DNA of 64,000 bases from Gyromitra esculenta. Lineage: Eukaryota; Ascomycota; Pezizomycetes; Pezizales; Discinaceae. The stretch covers positions 1,922,001 to 1,986,000 of the forward strand of contig JBCAML010000003.1 of assembly GCA_038503075.1 (NCBI GenBank), in the 5' to 3' direction. The notes below the pieces were generated by a model that was not told the DNA's origin, did no database searches, and saw only the letters and a list, made by a program, of their open reading frames with translations. The position numbers were made by a program, and so were the translations under genes. This document shows, piece by piece, positions 36,315 through 47,263 of this stretch. Numbering within the stretch: the first letter of the stretch is position 1; every line of letters starts with the position of its first letter.

Positions 36315-37451
36315 ATGCCCGGCTCAGCTACGGCGAAGGCCCATTACCGTGGCGAGAGCACTATAGGGACGTTCCGGCGGTTCTGGCAGGTTTGTTTCGC
36401 CCACGCAGCTTTTGTGATGTAGTCAACACCCACGAGAATAATTATTCACAGCGGCAAATTTTAATACAGAAATCATACTTTGCAGATTGGGTCGGGCTGC
36501 TTCTCATAGCCCTTGAAAACCTAGCCATCGCATTCCTAGAGCCGTTTAAGCGCATGTTCAGGTACAATACATGTACTTTCACCCATCCCAACAGCTTGAT
36601 CTTAACATCTGCACCCGCCTAATAGCCTCGATGATTTATCGATTCAATTTCCACATGCCGAAATCGAGCGCGTGCCTGTTCCCATGCTCCTCGCATACGC
36701 CATTGGTCTCCCAGCACTCTTCATAACAATCTATACCCTACTCATCGCTTCGAAGAAGTCCACTGCTTCCCGACTCCACCAACTCCACGTTAGCATCCTT
36801 GGATTAGCAATATCTTTAATGTTGACGGTCTTCGTTACCGACCTAATCAAGAACGGGGTTGGTAGACCTCGCCCTGATCTTATTGCAAGGTGTAAGCCGA
36901 AGGAGGGGACAGCGAAACACGGACTTGTAGGCTGGGAGGTATGCACAGAGACAGACCACCACACGCTACACGATGGTTTCAGGAGTTTCCCAAGCGGTCA
37001 TAGTAGCTTCTCGTGGAGTGGGTTGGGGTATTTAAGTCTGTTCCTTTTCGGGCAGCTAAGGGCATTGCGGCCAGGAAGCGATATGACGAGATTTGTGATC
37101 GCTGCCATGCCGGCTCTTGGTGCGCTATTGATTACGATCTCGAGGACAGAGGATTATCGACATGACGTGTATGATGTGTCTATTGGGAGCTTTATCGGGA
37201 TGGCGGTTACGTACTATTGCTATGTATCTACTCCCCATCATTGTATTCGTTCGTGTTTCTTGTCAGCACGGAAGTTAATATTAACGGGTATGACCCGCTT
37301 CTAGAGGCGATATTTTCCGGCCCTGACATCTCGCTCCTGCGACGAGCCCTTCACAGATAGAGGCGATGACAGCAAAAACAACAATTCACGGGGTGGCTTC
37401 GAGATGGTGCCAACAAGAGGCGAGAACCCTGATTTGGAGATGGGTGAGTGA
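36315..37451 (+). CDS. PAP2-family lipid phosphatase (diacylglycerol pyrophosphate phosphatase type)
   Basis: Probably dephosphorylates diacylglycerol pyrophosphate and phosphatidate at a membrane (Dpp1/Lpp1 family). Exons are 36315-36389, 36470-36561, 36626-37223 and 37305-37451, 303 residues. The three catalytic motifs are present: KNGVGRPRP, SFPSGHSSFSWSG and SRTEDYRHDVYDV. Membrane segments include WVGLLLIALENLAIAFL, LLAYAIGLPALFITIYTLLI, LGLAISLMLTVFVTDLI and later helices, in line with the six-span topology. The C-terminal tail is short and polar. The second intron contains TACATGTA at 36568. The final exon might use another donor at GGTGAGTGACAG, but the stop at 37449 is the simpler end. 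Confidence 0.9.
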
Positions 37452-37981
37452 CAGACCCGATCAAATTGGTACCTGCTCACCCTCTATAGGAAGAAGCGAA
37501 TGCGATGATTGGGAATTGGATTCATGAAGGGAAGGGTATATCATACAGTATCATGACGAAACGATTGATTTTTTGTATTTTTTGTATTTTCCTTATCCCT
37601 CCAAAGTAGGTTTTGATTTAGCAGTACGAGGGGGATTTGACACTCAAGCGTGTATACTAGATTAAGCGATAGAACAGGTGGCTTGCGCGAAATCCCCCCA
37701 TGCTGGGTGCCCGTACTATTACCTCGGATTGAAATAACACAGTTCTCTTCCTCCGCCTTCTAAGAAAAATTAGTAGCACAGTACAGTACATTAAGAGCTA
37801 CTCAAGACAGAAGAAAGACAGCAAAAGCATCCTTCCCAAATAACTTAGACATCTAGATAGTCAATTTTGAGAGAGAAAATCATAACAATAAGTGAAAACA
37901 CTTGCCACCCCGGATACATGTAGTAATACAAAACATAATTATAAGTCTAGTTGGTTAGCAAACAAGATATAATGACCACTT
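37452..37981. other. Intergenic, convergent
   Basis: 3' flanks of the phosphatase and the ketopantoate gene; TACATGTA at 37915. No gene seen. Confidence 0.55.
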
Positions 37982-39334
37982 CTAATCCTCCTTTTCCTCA
38001 AACTCTGCGCGTCGTTTCTCAACAATTGCTTCAAATTCCTTTAACTCTTCCGCGGAGATAGGGTACGTATGCTCCACACCGGGATAACTTCTATTTTTGA
38101 CCTCATCTGTTGGGAACGCCCTAGTTAGCTGTTATCTAAACTCTTCTACCTTTCCATGGGGTAGAAATACCTCTATAGTGCTCCATAGCCTTCTTACTCC
38201 TCTCAAAGATATTTTCGTATCGTTTTACAAACTTTGGCATAAATCTCCCCTCAGGGAAATTCCCTAACATGTCGATCTGCACCAGTACCTGCCCACCACA
38301 GCCATTGCCAGCGCCAATACCGATAGTAGGTATCTTGAGCTTCGAGGAAATAAGAGCTGCTACAGGTGCAGGGACAGCTTCAAGAACCATGCTAAAGCAC
38401 CCAGCCGCCTGCAAGGCGAGAGCGTCTGTCAGGAGCTTTGACGCGGAGGAAGCCGTCTTGCCTTGGACGCGGAATCCACCGAGCGCATGGGAGCGTTGGG
38501 GTGTCAAGCCAATGTGCCCGAGGACCGGGATACCAACAGATGTTATGCGGGCGATTGTGGAGGCCATTTCTGCACCACCTTCGAGTTTCACGGCCTGTAT
38601 TAAGTGTTAGGTGGGTCATTGGCGAGGCTCGCGGTGAGCTAGAGAAATGAGTGAAGGCTTCACCTCTACTCGCCCGTCCTGAATCATCTGTATTGAAGAG
38701 TGTACTGCGTGCTCAGGGGAAATCTCGTAGGATCCCATCGGTAAATCGCCAACCTTCACTTCCAACTGTCAGAGAGAAAAGCCTCAATTGCTTGTAATCA
38801 TAATCCAAAAAGAGAGAAATCACCGTGAAAGCCGATTTAACTGCTCTTGATACCGCTCGACAATGGTGTAGCATATCCTAATAATAAAAGAGTATTTGTC
38901 TGCAAGGTCTTTTCTATTAAGCTCAGAGTTCAACAAGAGTTATTACATCTAATTTTAACTGATTTGTATCCTGAGATCCTCAAGTTAACACGTGATAACC
39001 GGTTGCGAAAGCTATGCGAGTGATGGGCTGTGATACACACCTCCATTCCCAGCCCCACCATGGCTAATGAGTCTCCAACGAGAATCATATCCATGTGTGC
39101 CTGGTCAGCGGCTAGACCCGAAGGAAAGTCGTGGGCCGTCATCATGGCTATTGGAACATTGTTTGCATGCATATTCCGCAATGTGTTAATGGTGACCTTC
39201 TTTCTTGGGGGAGTGGCGTTAGGGGAGACGGGCGAGTGAGAGGAGTAGTTCCTCTGAAATACTACGGGAAGCCGTTGACATGATCCTGTAGCTGTGAGAA
39301 CACTAGTGGCTGAGCGAAAGATCAAACGTGACAT
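37982..39334 (-). CDS. ECM31: 3-methyl-2-oxobutanoate (ketopantoate) hydroxymethyltransferase
   Basis: The first committed enzyme of pantothenate synthesis, forming ketopantoate from ketoisovalerate; PanB in bacteria. Exons are 39334-39041, 38970-38947 (24 nt), 38877-38824, 38765-38664, 38594-38171 and 38106-37982, 340 residues. The Arg/Ser-rich N-terminus (MSRLIFRSATSVLTATGS) looks like a mitochondrial presequence. Conserved blocks: TAHDFPSGLAADQAHMD, ILVGDSLAMVGLGME (metal-binding region), DMLHHCRAVSRAVKSAF, LPMGSYEISPEHAV, VKLEGGAEMA, GHIGLTPQ and PTIGIGAGNGCGGQVLVQ. The 24-nt second exon encodes DTNQLKLD and is needed for the normal spacing between GLGME and DMLHHC. The last junction chosen (AGAG|GT to AG|ATGAGG) rebuilds HYRDEVKNRSYPG; an alternative GTAGAA donor lies 21 nt further. 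Confidence 0.92.
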
Positions 39335-40025
39335 GGCTGAACTTATTACTGCAGGCGTGCTGAGGAGTGTAGAGGTACAAAGTATAAAGTAGAGTATAAG
39401 GATTGAACGAGAGAAAATCTCAGGGAGACAGTCTGCCAGAATACGAGTCAGAAAGGACTCCAGATTTTTTTTGGTGTGACAGGAACGCCGCCATCCCTCG
39501 GCCCGTGGGCCAGACTGAGGCGATCACCCATCGAGAAAAGCTTGGTCCCTTTTTTTTCCTCGGTGTCAGGGCTGGCCATGTGTTCGCTTTGCAATCCCAT
39601 TTGAGGCGCTTGGATGTGGCGCATTGCCCCACCACCACCCAAACCGCGGGGAGAGTTGCTGACTAAACTACCTGTATGTTTCTCCGGAAACTCTCGAGAG
39701 ATTTTGTTTCTGCCTGCACCTGCGCCTGGCGACGGATTGGTTCAGTCTCTCAAATCTAACTAACCGTGTGCCCTTGTTGTGTTGTCGTTGCTGCTCCCCG
39801 GCGTATCGTCATCACCATTGGCTTCTTCTCGATTGTGTTCTCTAGCTTCGCCATCTTAGGTTTAACTTAGCCACCGCCCTTTATCTGATCTGGCTCCCCC
39901 GCTCCCTCGCGTTCCTCATCCCTCCCCCAACCTCGCCAACTCATCACTCCAACGATATTCACTGCACTCTACCAATAGCACCAACAGTATCCTAACCTCT
40001 CGACTCTCGCTCAGCAACACGCGCC
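39335..40025. promoter_or_regulatory. Divergent intergenic region ketopantoate gene / E2 gene
   Basis: GC-rich from about 39430 to 39900 with pyrimidine-rich stretches before the E2 start. Open frames on both strands at 39403-39666 show no family signature. Probably both promoters. Confidence 0.5.
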
Positions 40026-41231
40026 ATGAGTTCCCCAAAAAGGAGAATAGAAACCGATGTAAGTTTGATTCCTCCTAGTTTCACTCTGTATCAGTAAATT
40101 AATGGTTACTCCTACATCTAGGTCATGAGGTATAACCTCCATACTCCACCCCCACGACCCTATGGAACCTACACTCCCTTAGCCAGTTTCTAGATACCTA
40201 GAGTAGAGGAAACATCGCTAACCACTCTTGTTTACAGGCTGTAAGTTTTAGATAGCTTGGTAGCTCTAAACCAGTTAAGCAAATTATTAACAATAACCTG
40301 GGATTGTAGCTTGATGAGCGACTATGAAGTTACTCTCGTCAACGATAATAGTATGTTCCATCCAGACTATCCAATATAGACTTGCTTATAGGAACTAACA
40401 TGACCAAAGTGTAATTTACCACCAGAGCGACTGTCCCATAATTTCTAAATTTCTCACGTGATCTAGGCAAGAATTCTACGTTCGCTTCAAGGGTCCCGAT
40501 GAAAGTATGTACACCACTCTTCATTTTTGTCAGCTGCAACCTATATCTGGAAAAGGAGATTTAGGGTCTGTGGGCAAGAGGAAGGGGGCTATATATCCTT
40601 GGCCTACTATAAACGCCCCTCGATAGAGCAGTAGCTAACCTTTGCTCACCAGCTCCCTTCGCTGGCGGCAACTGGAAGGTACATGTCGAACTTCCGGATC
40701 AGTATCCCTACAAAAGTCCATCTATCGGATTTGTCAACCGTATCTTTCACCCAAATATTGATGAGCTGTGTGCAGTCCTCCCCTTCCCCTGAGTCTCTAT
40801 TCCCATACAGATACAGAGAGCTGACCCAGTGGGGGCAGAAGCGGAAGTGTCTGCCTTGATGTCATCAACCAGACATGGTCTCCCATGTTCGATATGATCA
40901 ACATCTTTGAAGTTTTCCTCCCGCAACTATTGCGCTACCCGAACCCTACAGACCCTTTGAATGGCGAAGCTGCGGCTCTATTGATGAGAGAGCCAAAACA
41001 GTATGATCTCAAAGTCAAAGGTATTTCCTCCACCCTCTAATGACAGATCACGCACACACACCTCGTATCGGATTCAGAAGAACTAAACTAGGAGCAGAGT
41101 ATGTCAATAAATACGCAACTAGAGAAGCTGCCGACGCTGCTACGGACGAAAGCGAGAGCGATGATGACATGTCTTCTGTGGGGTCTTTCGATTCTGGAGA
41201 TGAGGAACCAGCTGGTACCATGGAAGTTTAG
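40026..41231 (+). CDS. UBC8: Ubiquitin-conjugating enzyme E2, UBC8/UBE2H type, with microexons
   Basis: An E2 that in yeast works with the GID/CTLH ligase in degrading gluconeogenic enzymes (family knowledge). Proposed exons: 40026-40058, 40122-40129 (8 nt), 40238-40240 (3 nt), 40310-40350, 40410 (1 nt, less certain), 40467-40504, 40653-40767, 40839-41020 and 41098-41231, giving 184 residues. Visible parts are [68 protein letters not shown] with the catalytic cysteine (SVCLD), [18 protein letters not shown], and the acidic tail [17 protein letters not shown]. Branch sites and GT/AG ends are canonical at most introns. The UBC fold is complete only if the small exons are included. Upstream and on the other strand is the ketopantoate gene. 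Confidence 0.92.
40122..40129 (+). other. UBC8: 8-nt microexon of the E2 gene
   Basis: Flanked by ACATCTAG and GTATAACC; it encodes V-M and two bases of the next codon. Needed to continue RIETD into the conserved VM(K/R)LLMSD. Confidence 0.85.
40238..40240 (+). other. UBC8: 3-nt microexon (GCT) of the E2 gene
   Basis: Upstream is a canonical branch site and acceptor (CGCTAACC then TTTACAG); downstream is a perfect GTAAGT donor. The three bases complete AGG and begin CTC, turning VM-S-LMSDY into VMRLLMSDY, the length found in yeast Ubc8 (VMKLLMSD). Confidence 0.75.
40410..40410 (+). other. UBC8: Possible 1-nt microexon (T) of the E2 gene
   Basis: The preceding exon ends in A before GTATGT, and the following exon begins with G after ATCTAG. 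Only an inserted T makes the conserved Met of NDNMQEF. ACTAACATGACCAAAG is a good branch site with a weak acceptor, and GTAATT a fair donor. The alternative is a single 112-nt intron from a weak GTTCCA donor at 40355, which inserts a serine (NDNSMQEF). Confidence 0.45.
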
Positions 41232-44200
41232 GATTAGAACATATCGTATAATTACTATGGCTGTTTGCTGTTGGCCAAGAGGAGGCGAATCATTCATGGC
41301 GTTTACTTTTTTTTTGTCATCTGTACTTTTTCTTTTTCTTTAGTATATGCATCATGGGAAGGGAATTAGGAGTTTTTTCTGCGCTTTTACAATTATTTTT
41401 ACAAGTAGTTTAGGAACAACGAATGTGCAGTAACATTTCTCCTCTCGTAATCCGCTTACGATTGAACAGGTCGCGGCCTGCGCCCCGACATCGGAGTGTC
41501 TGGAGACGAGATGTGAGATACAAAATCTTAGTTGATATATATCAGTTTGAAATATATTGTAAGTTCGAGACTGAGTAAATTTCTAGAGTGGTAGCTAATA
41601 TTTGAATATCTGCACGTTAAGACCGATCACTCGATCCTTATCGATAGCAGCGCACCTGCATACCATTCTCACCTCTTCTTCGCACAACCACACAGAATTG
41701 TGCCTCGTGCCATGGTAACGAAATATTCACACGTGAATTGAACAAATTTATTCGATCATTTCCGTTATTTTACCTTAAACCCCTCGGTTACCCCCCTTTA
41801 CGACCTTGGCTAATGTTGAAACACTATTCCTCACTAAATTCACATATACAAAATAGCCCTAGCACCCTTGTCAATTCGGTGCTACAACCAGGTAGTCGCA
41901 AGATCAAAACCCGGGGGGAACAGTGACAAGAGTAAATATTGCAGATCCTACAGTACTAAGTAATATACTCCGAATTTCATTGCTAGCTATTGCAGGAGCT
42001 GCGGCCCAAATTCTCCAGTAGTCGAGCTCTAGGGGTGCCAGGACCCTCCTCATGGGACTGTACAGTCGACTCTCGGTATAGGCATATCCATTTTCACTTG
42101 CACGTATAAACTTTAACTCTATCTGAGCATAGCCCAATACAAGCATACAGTTTTTTGGTCCCGATTACACGCTCATATCAAGAGTCTACTGTAGCGATCA
42201 TTCATGAGGTTAACAAGTAATTACATGCAGTTAGCGTTAAGCCTAGGAAAAAATAAGCAAACACCCGAGAATAAGGAGCACCATACATCAAAAAAAAACC
42301 ATCATGAGTGTTTGAGAATTACGCCCATATTATATACCAAAAGCCACCTTTCCTATGACCAAGAAAGGTTTGACTAAAGCGCTAATTCATCAAAAACTCA
42401 CATCTGGTGCCCATGGATGTAAATGTACACACAGTCGTATCTAGATAAATACATGTATACTTGCTAAGTTTGAAATATATTTTATCGGCTAACATCAATA
42501 CATCTTGTAATACACAAACAGTTTCCTAGTTTCCTCTCACCTAATTTTTCCAATGAGCACGTGATTTATATTGAGTTCCTAATCAAGTTCGCACATCCTA
42601 ACGAACAAAATACGCCCCTAAGCTTTTTCTGTATAACAGCTCCATGTAGCATTATAGATACCGCTGCTATAACTCGATGATAAATTCCTTGTAGCCCCCA
42701 ATACCCGTACCACTATAGTGTAATGTGTTTTTGATATCTGTAATATATGTATATTAGGCCAAGAGACTACCTGCTTAATAGGCTTAGTAGCATTCTGGCT
42801 TGAATGCAGTCTAGAACAAGCGACAAAATGCACGATCACATGCACACAACACAAAATTACGTATTTTCCTAGACCTCACTACACTAAGCTCTCTACGCTT
42901 TATAGTTAGACTAAGAATATCAAACAAGGCATCTCCCTTGCATACACTTCATCGTGCCTGAAAAAGGTCTAGATTCGCGTTAATCCTAAATCCCATTGCC
43001 ATGGCGATCTGTGAGATACGTGGTTTTGATTTGCAACAACAGAAAGATAACACCAAAAAGATAGCGGATCGCCAGAGGTAAATGATTCTATTATTAGAAG
43101 CAATAAGGCGCAGGAATATAAAACAGGGGCTGGCGATTGTTTGATGAGCTTACGCTATGATCTGGGGGGATCGCCGTCTACAGTTTATACCCTCCATAGA
43201 ACCACCAAAAGTATAGAACCTAGAGTACGTGTGCTAAGGGGTTCTTGGTATCCGAATAAAGAGAACACACAGAATGAGGATTACTTTACAGATCTTTAGA
43301 GAAAGTACTAGCGTAGTACCTATTTCGTATGGGTTGAAATCTTTCTAGGCAACATACGTACTCTAGCATTGCTCTTCGATTGTACTGACTCGTGCTGTAA
43401 AGGAGGGTGAATCGGGGACGATGTGCACGGGGTTTGCATACCAGGATACATGTATGACATATCCTCCCCCAACCGAGGACATATTTCTTCACCGACTTGT
43501 GTCCGAGTGCTCGGCTTGCCGGTTTTCTCCAGGTCACACACGATAATCTTTATCCTATCAACCCTGCCAACGTAGTATGACACAGAATACAAAAACAGTT
43601 ATTCAATCCCACCAGACCACATGAAATATTCTCCGACGATACACAGCCGTCAAGAGTTTTATTCTGGTGACGTAAAAATTAACATGTTTCTTTTAGGTGG
43701 CTTGAGCCAAGTGAGATATCGTGGTACAGCTTTTATCAGACCCCCTCGGACAGAAGGTGGGGGATAACCGAGTTTAATCTCCGGCCTAGAATCCTGAGAC
43801 TTAGCGTAATCTTATTCAAGTTACTAAATTTATATGAATTCATAGGTCGAACGCCGCTTGCCGAATTGTGGGGTATTATCATGACTGAAAGGGCTAAGCG
43901 GACTTAGCGACATAAAAGCCCCTTGAAAAAAGCTGTCTACGTAGTGGGCAAGAGAATGGAGGACTTTGCGTTAGTAGCAACTTCTTCTTCTCGGGTCGAG
44001 TCCCGACTTGCAAAGACCTCCTACAAAAAGCCACATCCACAAAGACCTAACACAGCAGAAGTTTTACTTGGGCACACAAGACATTGAAAACCAATTGTAG
44101 TTTGTCGGGAACTATCGTTTGTGAACAAACATGTTAAAACGTCCTCTTCGAGGATAGACATTCGGGGTGTGAGTATGGCGGTTGGACCTTAATGTGGCAC

Positions 44201-47200
44201 TGCGTCATAACAGATCGGAATCTCGAGCCACGATTAGACTTGTCAGCAGGGAAATCAATCGGGTAACAAAAGGAAAGAAGTCTCGTTCGGTTTTATGAAG
44301 CAGAGCCACCGATTTTTTCCATGCTATCCGGCAAGTGCTAGCTAGGCACAGGAGCTGCAGGAGTGAATTTCGACGTTACTGGTGTTAAGATTCAGTTGTG
44401 AGCCGACCAAGACAAAAATAGTCAGCGAGCCTGTTACAGGAAGTGCCGTTGCTGCTACCCGAAGGATATTTGGTGCTCATCTAGAGGTCAAAGTCCGCTT
44501 GCAGATGGCTTTTTTTTTCTTGTCTCTATCAGGAGTCTACACGCCGGGTAATCATTCCTGTGGGGGTCACCGGTCCTTGATAAGATGAGAGATCAGCGGC
44601 GGCCTATGCGTTTAGCGAGTTCGACTTCTCCTATGAGCAAGTTAGCCATTTTACTTACGCGATACAGAAACACGCTTTGCTGATCAGCGTTGGATGGCTT
44701 TTTTGCAACGCTTAGAATACGCCACAATCAGACTCTTGTGGGTCTGTGGGATAGATATGGGGCTCGATATCGGGTTCTCCGATATGTACCAGGAAAGTAG
44801 ATGCTGGATACTCGCAGAAACCCGTAATACAATGGGTATGTCATCGCTTGTTGGCCCAACCTGCCAGTGTCATACGGTCATTTGGTTTGTTGGGAATACT
44901 AATTGGAGGTACATATTTCTGTTCACAACCCCATTTGGACCATTGCCGAAAGTGAACATGTAGTGCTAGATAAAGTTTGCATTGCCACAAACAAAACGGT
45001 CTTCAGCCCGGTGGTTTTTCAGCCCTATGGTGGTGGTTTAAATAAGGCGCTGTTGGTGATAGGTCAGTAGCCGAAAGATCTTCGGAAACTTGATGTCTTA
45101 GCAGGAGAGCGCGGATAACGGCAAGCTCTTGAGTCTTGGAGCGGTGAATTTTAGTAGGATTCATCGACAAGTCTCTCTACTTACTCCACTTTCCAGTGCA
45201 TGAGATCAGATTCGTTACCAATGTGATGGATGATGGGAATTTATCCAGCAACTTGGGGCTGCTAATCATATGACGTGGTAGAGCGCATGCTTAAAAGAAG
45301 TCGTGCTGCATAGTGTAATTCTTTCCTTCTTTCCTTCTTTCCGCTGGAGTGACTTCTCTAACTTTGGCTAGCGATCACAGGGAAAATGCATTTAGAAAAT
45401 ACCCTGGTCGAGCGGCACTGTTTTTTTGTTTTGGGTGTTACAAATCGAAACGGGTATGTGCAACACAACATTGGCGTGAGGCGTGTGGCCATGTTGAAGG
45501 TACAATGGATGGGAGCTCGGTGCGTGTGAAATCGAATAAAATTCCGCAAAACCAACTGGATGAAGAACATGAGAGACAGCAGATGTTTCTGAATATTTTT
45601 TTACTTTAATGTGGAAACTGTAGGGGATATCGCGCGGCATGGCGAAGACAAGGCGACATGCTAAGTTTTAGAGGTTTGGGTTTCTCACCATGTGGTTTCT
45701 AAATCTCGGCATGTTTTGTGTCGTGCTTGTGCATCCGGCTTGGCTTTCCCTATCCTTCCCTTTCTAAGCATTCCAAAGCGCTTCCACGGTTCTTCTAGTG
45801 TGTTAAAGACTGAAGAAGTGTGGCCCCCGACTCCCCTGTTCGGGAAAGGTGCCCAGTCAGTCGCCATTTGACTCCATCCCCTCTTTCCACGCGGCTTGAG
45901 CGTGGAAGACACAAGGCGGGAGGAAAAGTAAAGAAAGCACAAAGGAGGCTACTCGGATGTCAATCTATGGAAGGCTGAAAAGACCAACCATATTCGTGCA
46001 CCGCTTGCCAACATAACGTTGCTTGTTGCCTGAATGCCCATGGCCTCGTGTGGTGTCTTGCAGGCAACGGCGACCTCGTGGCATTCCAGGATAATCATGG
46101 AAACCCGGGATCGCGCATGGCAAGGAAAAATAAAAAATAAAAAAACACGAACGAAAGTCCGGCCAGGAGGACGGAGAACGAGTCTTGAAGAGCACAGGAC
46201 TGCCGGGTAGGATAGGCACATACATGTACTGCGGTAGGTGTCGATATTTTAGCTACTGGACCAGAGCATTCTGACTACCGTTTCAAGAGTTGATCGATGG
46301 CAGCAAGACTGAATTGAGGAGGGGAAAGAGGAAGGGAAGGGAAGGGGTGGTTTTAATTCTCTGCAGACCTTCATGACCGGAGGTAGCCAAAGGGTGTCGC
46401 TCTGGCTGGGCTCCCCTGTCCCATTTTCCCCACCCATGAAACCGTCAAGAATCGGGAGCCCTTGCAAGTTACGGGCTTGGAACCACACGAGCTCCTTCTA
46501 CCTAGCCTCAAGTATCTAGACACCTACGTAAATGCGCTTTTCCAGTTATCTGACTTTGAGGAAAGGAGTTTCCACCAGTCTGGGTAGTAGATACAACTGG
46601 AGTCTCTTCTTCTGCTGCTTCTCCTCTCTCTGCATCCCTTTTCGATTCCTGCCCAGCCGCAGCAGTTCTTTTTCTCCTTCAAAAGTAGTCACCACAAGCA
46701 GGCAAGCATACTCGCTACATATAGACGCCCGGTGCTTGCCCTCAACGTTACTTTTGTCCCAAGAAATTCTGTGAACCAAAGGCTGCGAAACCCTTGCTCG
46801 CTCTTGTTGCTTTGCCTAATATTTTCTCGTAACTGCGACGAAAACACCCGAAAGCAGAGATCCGACTAGTACGGTTGTTTCGAATACCCTATCCCCCGCG
46901 GACTCTCCGCGCCTCACAACTCCGACATTCTACATACATTCTTTGGCACCCTCCATTCCTGGCCAACAATCTTCACCAGTGTCACCACCCCACCTGGTTG
47001 TGTGATTTCCCATTCTCCCTGCTTCTTCGATTGGGCTTCCAGAAGACCCCCCCTTCCGGTTTCCTTGGGTCCCTCTTAACTTCGGCCATTCGTCTCTGCC
47101 CTTGCCTTCAACTCTTGTCTCTATTTCCCTTTCTTAGTTCTGTTGGTCACCACTGTGCTTAAAAAATTAAACAAATTACAAGCGATCTAAACAAATACCC

Positions 47201-47263
47201 CCCCTCCCCAATTCTCAAAGTCAGTCTGGCGTTATCATCATCGCCTAGTGTTTGGACGCCGTC
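41232..47263. other. 6-kb gene-poor region
   Basis: No open frame here carries a recognisable domain or splices to a neighbour. It is AT-rich from 41500 to 43900, with TACATGTA at 42450, 43447 and 46221. A short TTTCC/TTCCT repeat is at about 45324-45341. From about 46600 to 47260 the plus strand is pyrimidine-rich and is probably the promoter and 5' leader of the kinase. It may contain decayed transposon sequence, but I could not identify any. Confidence 0.5.

Noticed and set aside
44382..45609. Several 70-90 residue frames in the 6-kb gap
   Set aside because: Random-looking composition, no splice partners and no known family.
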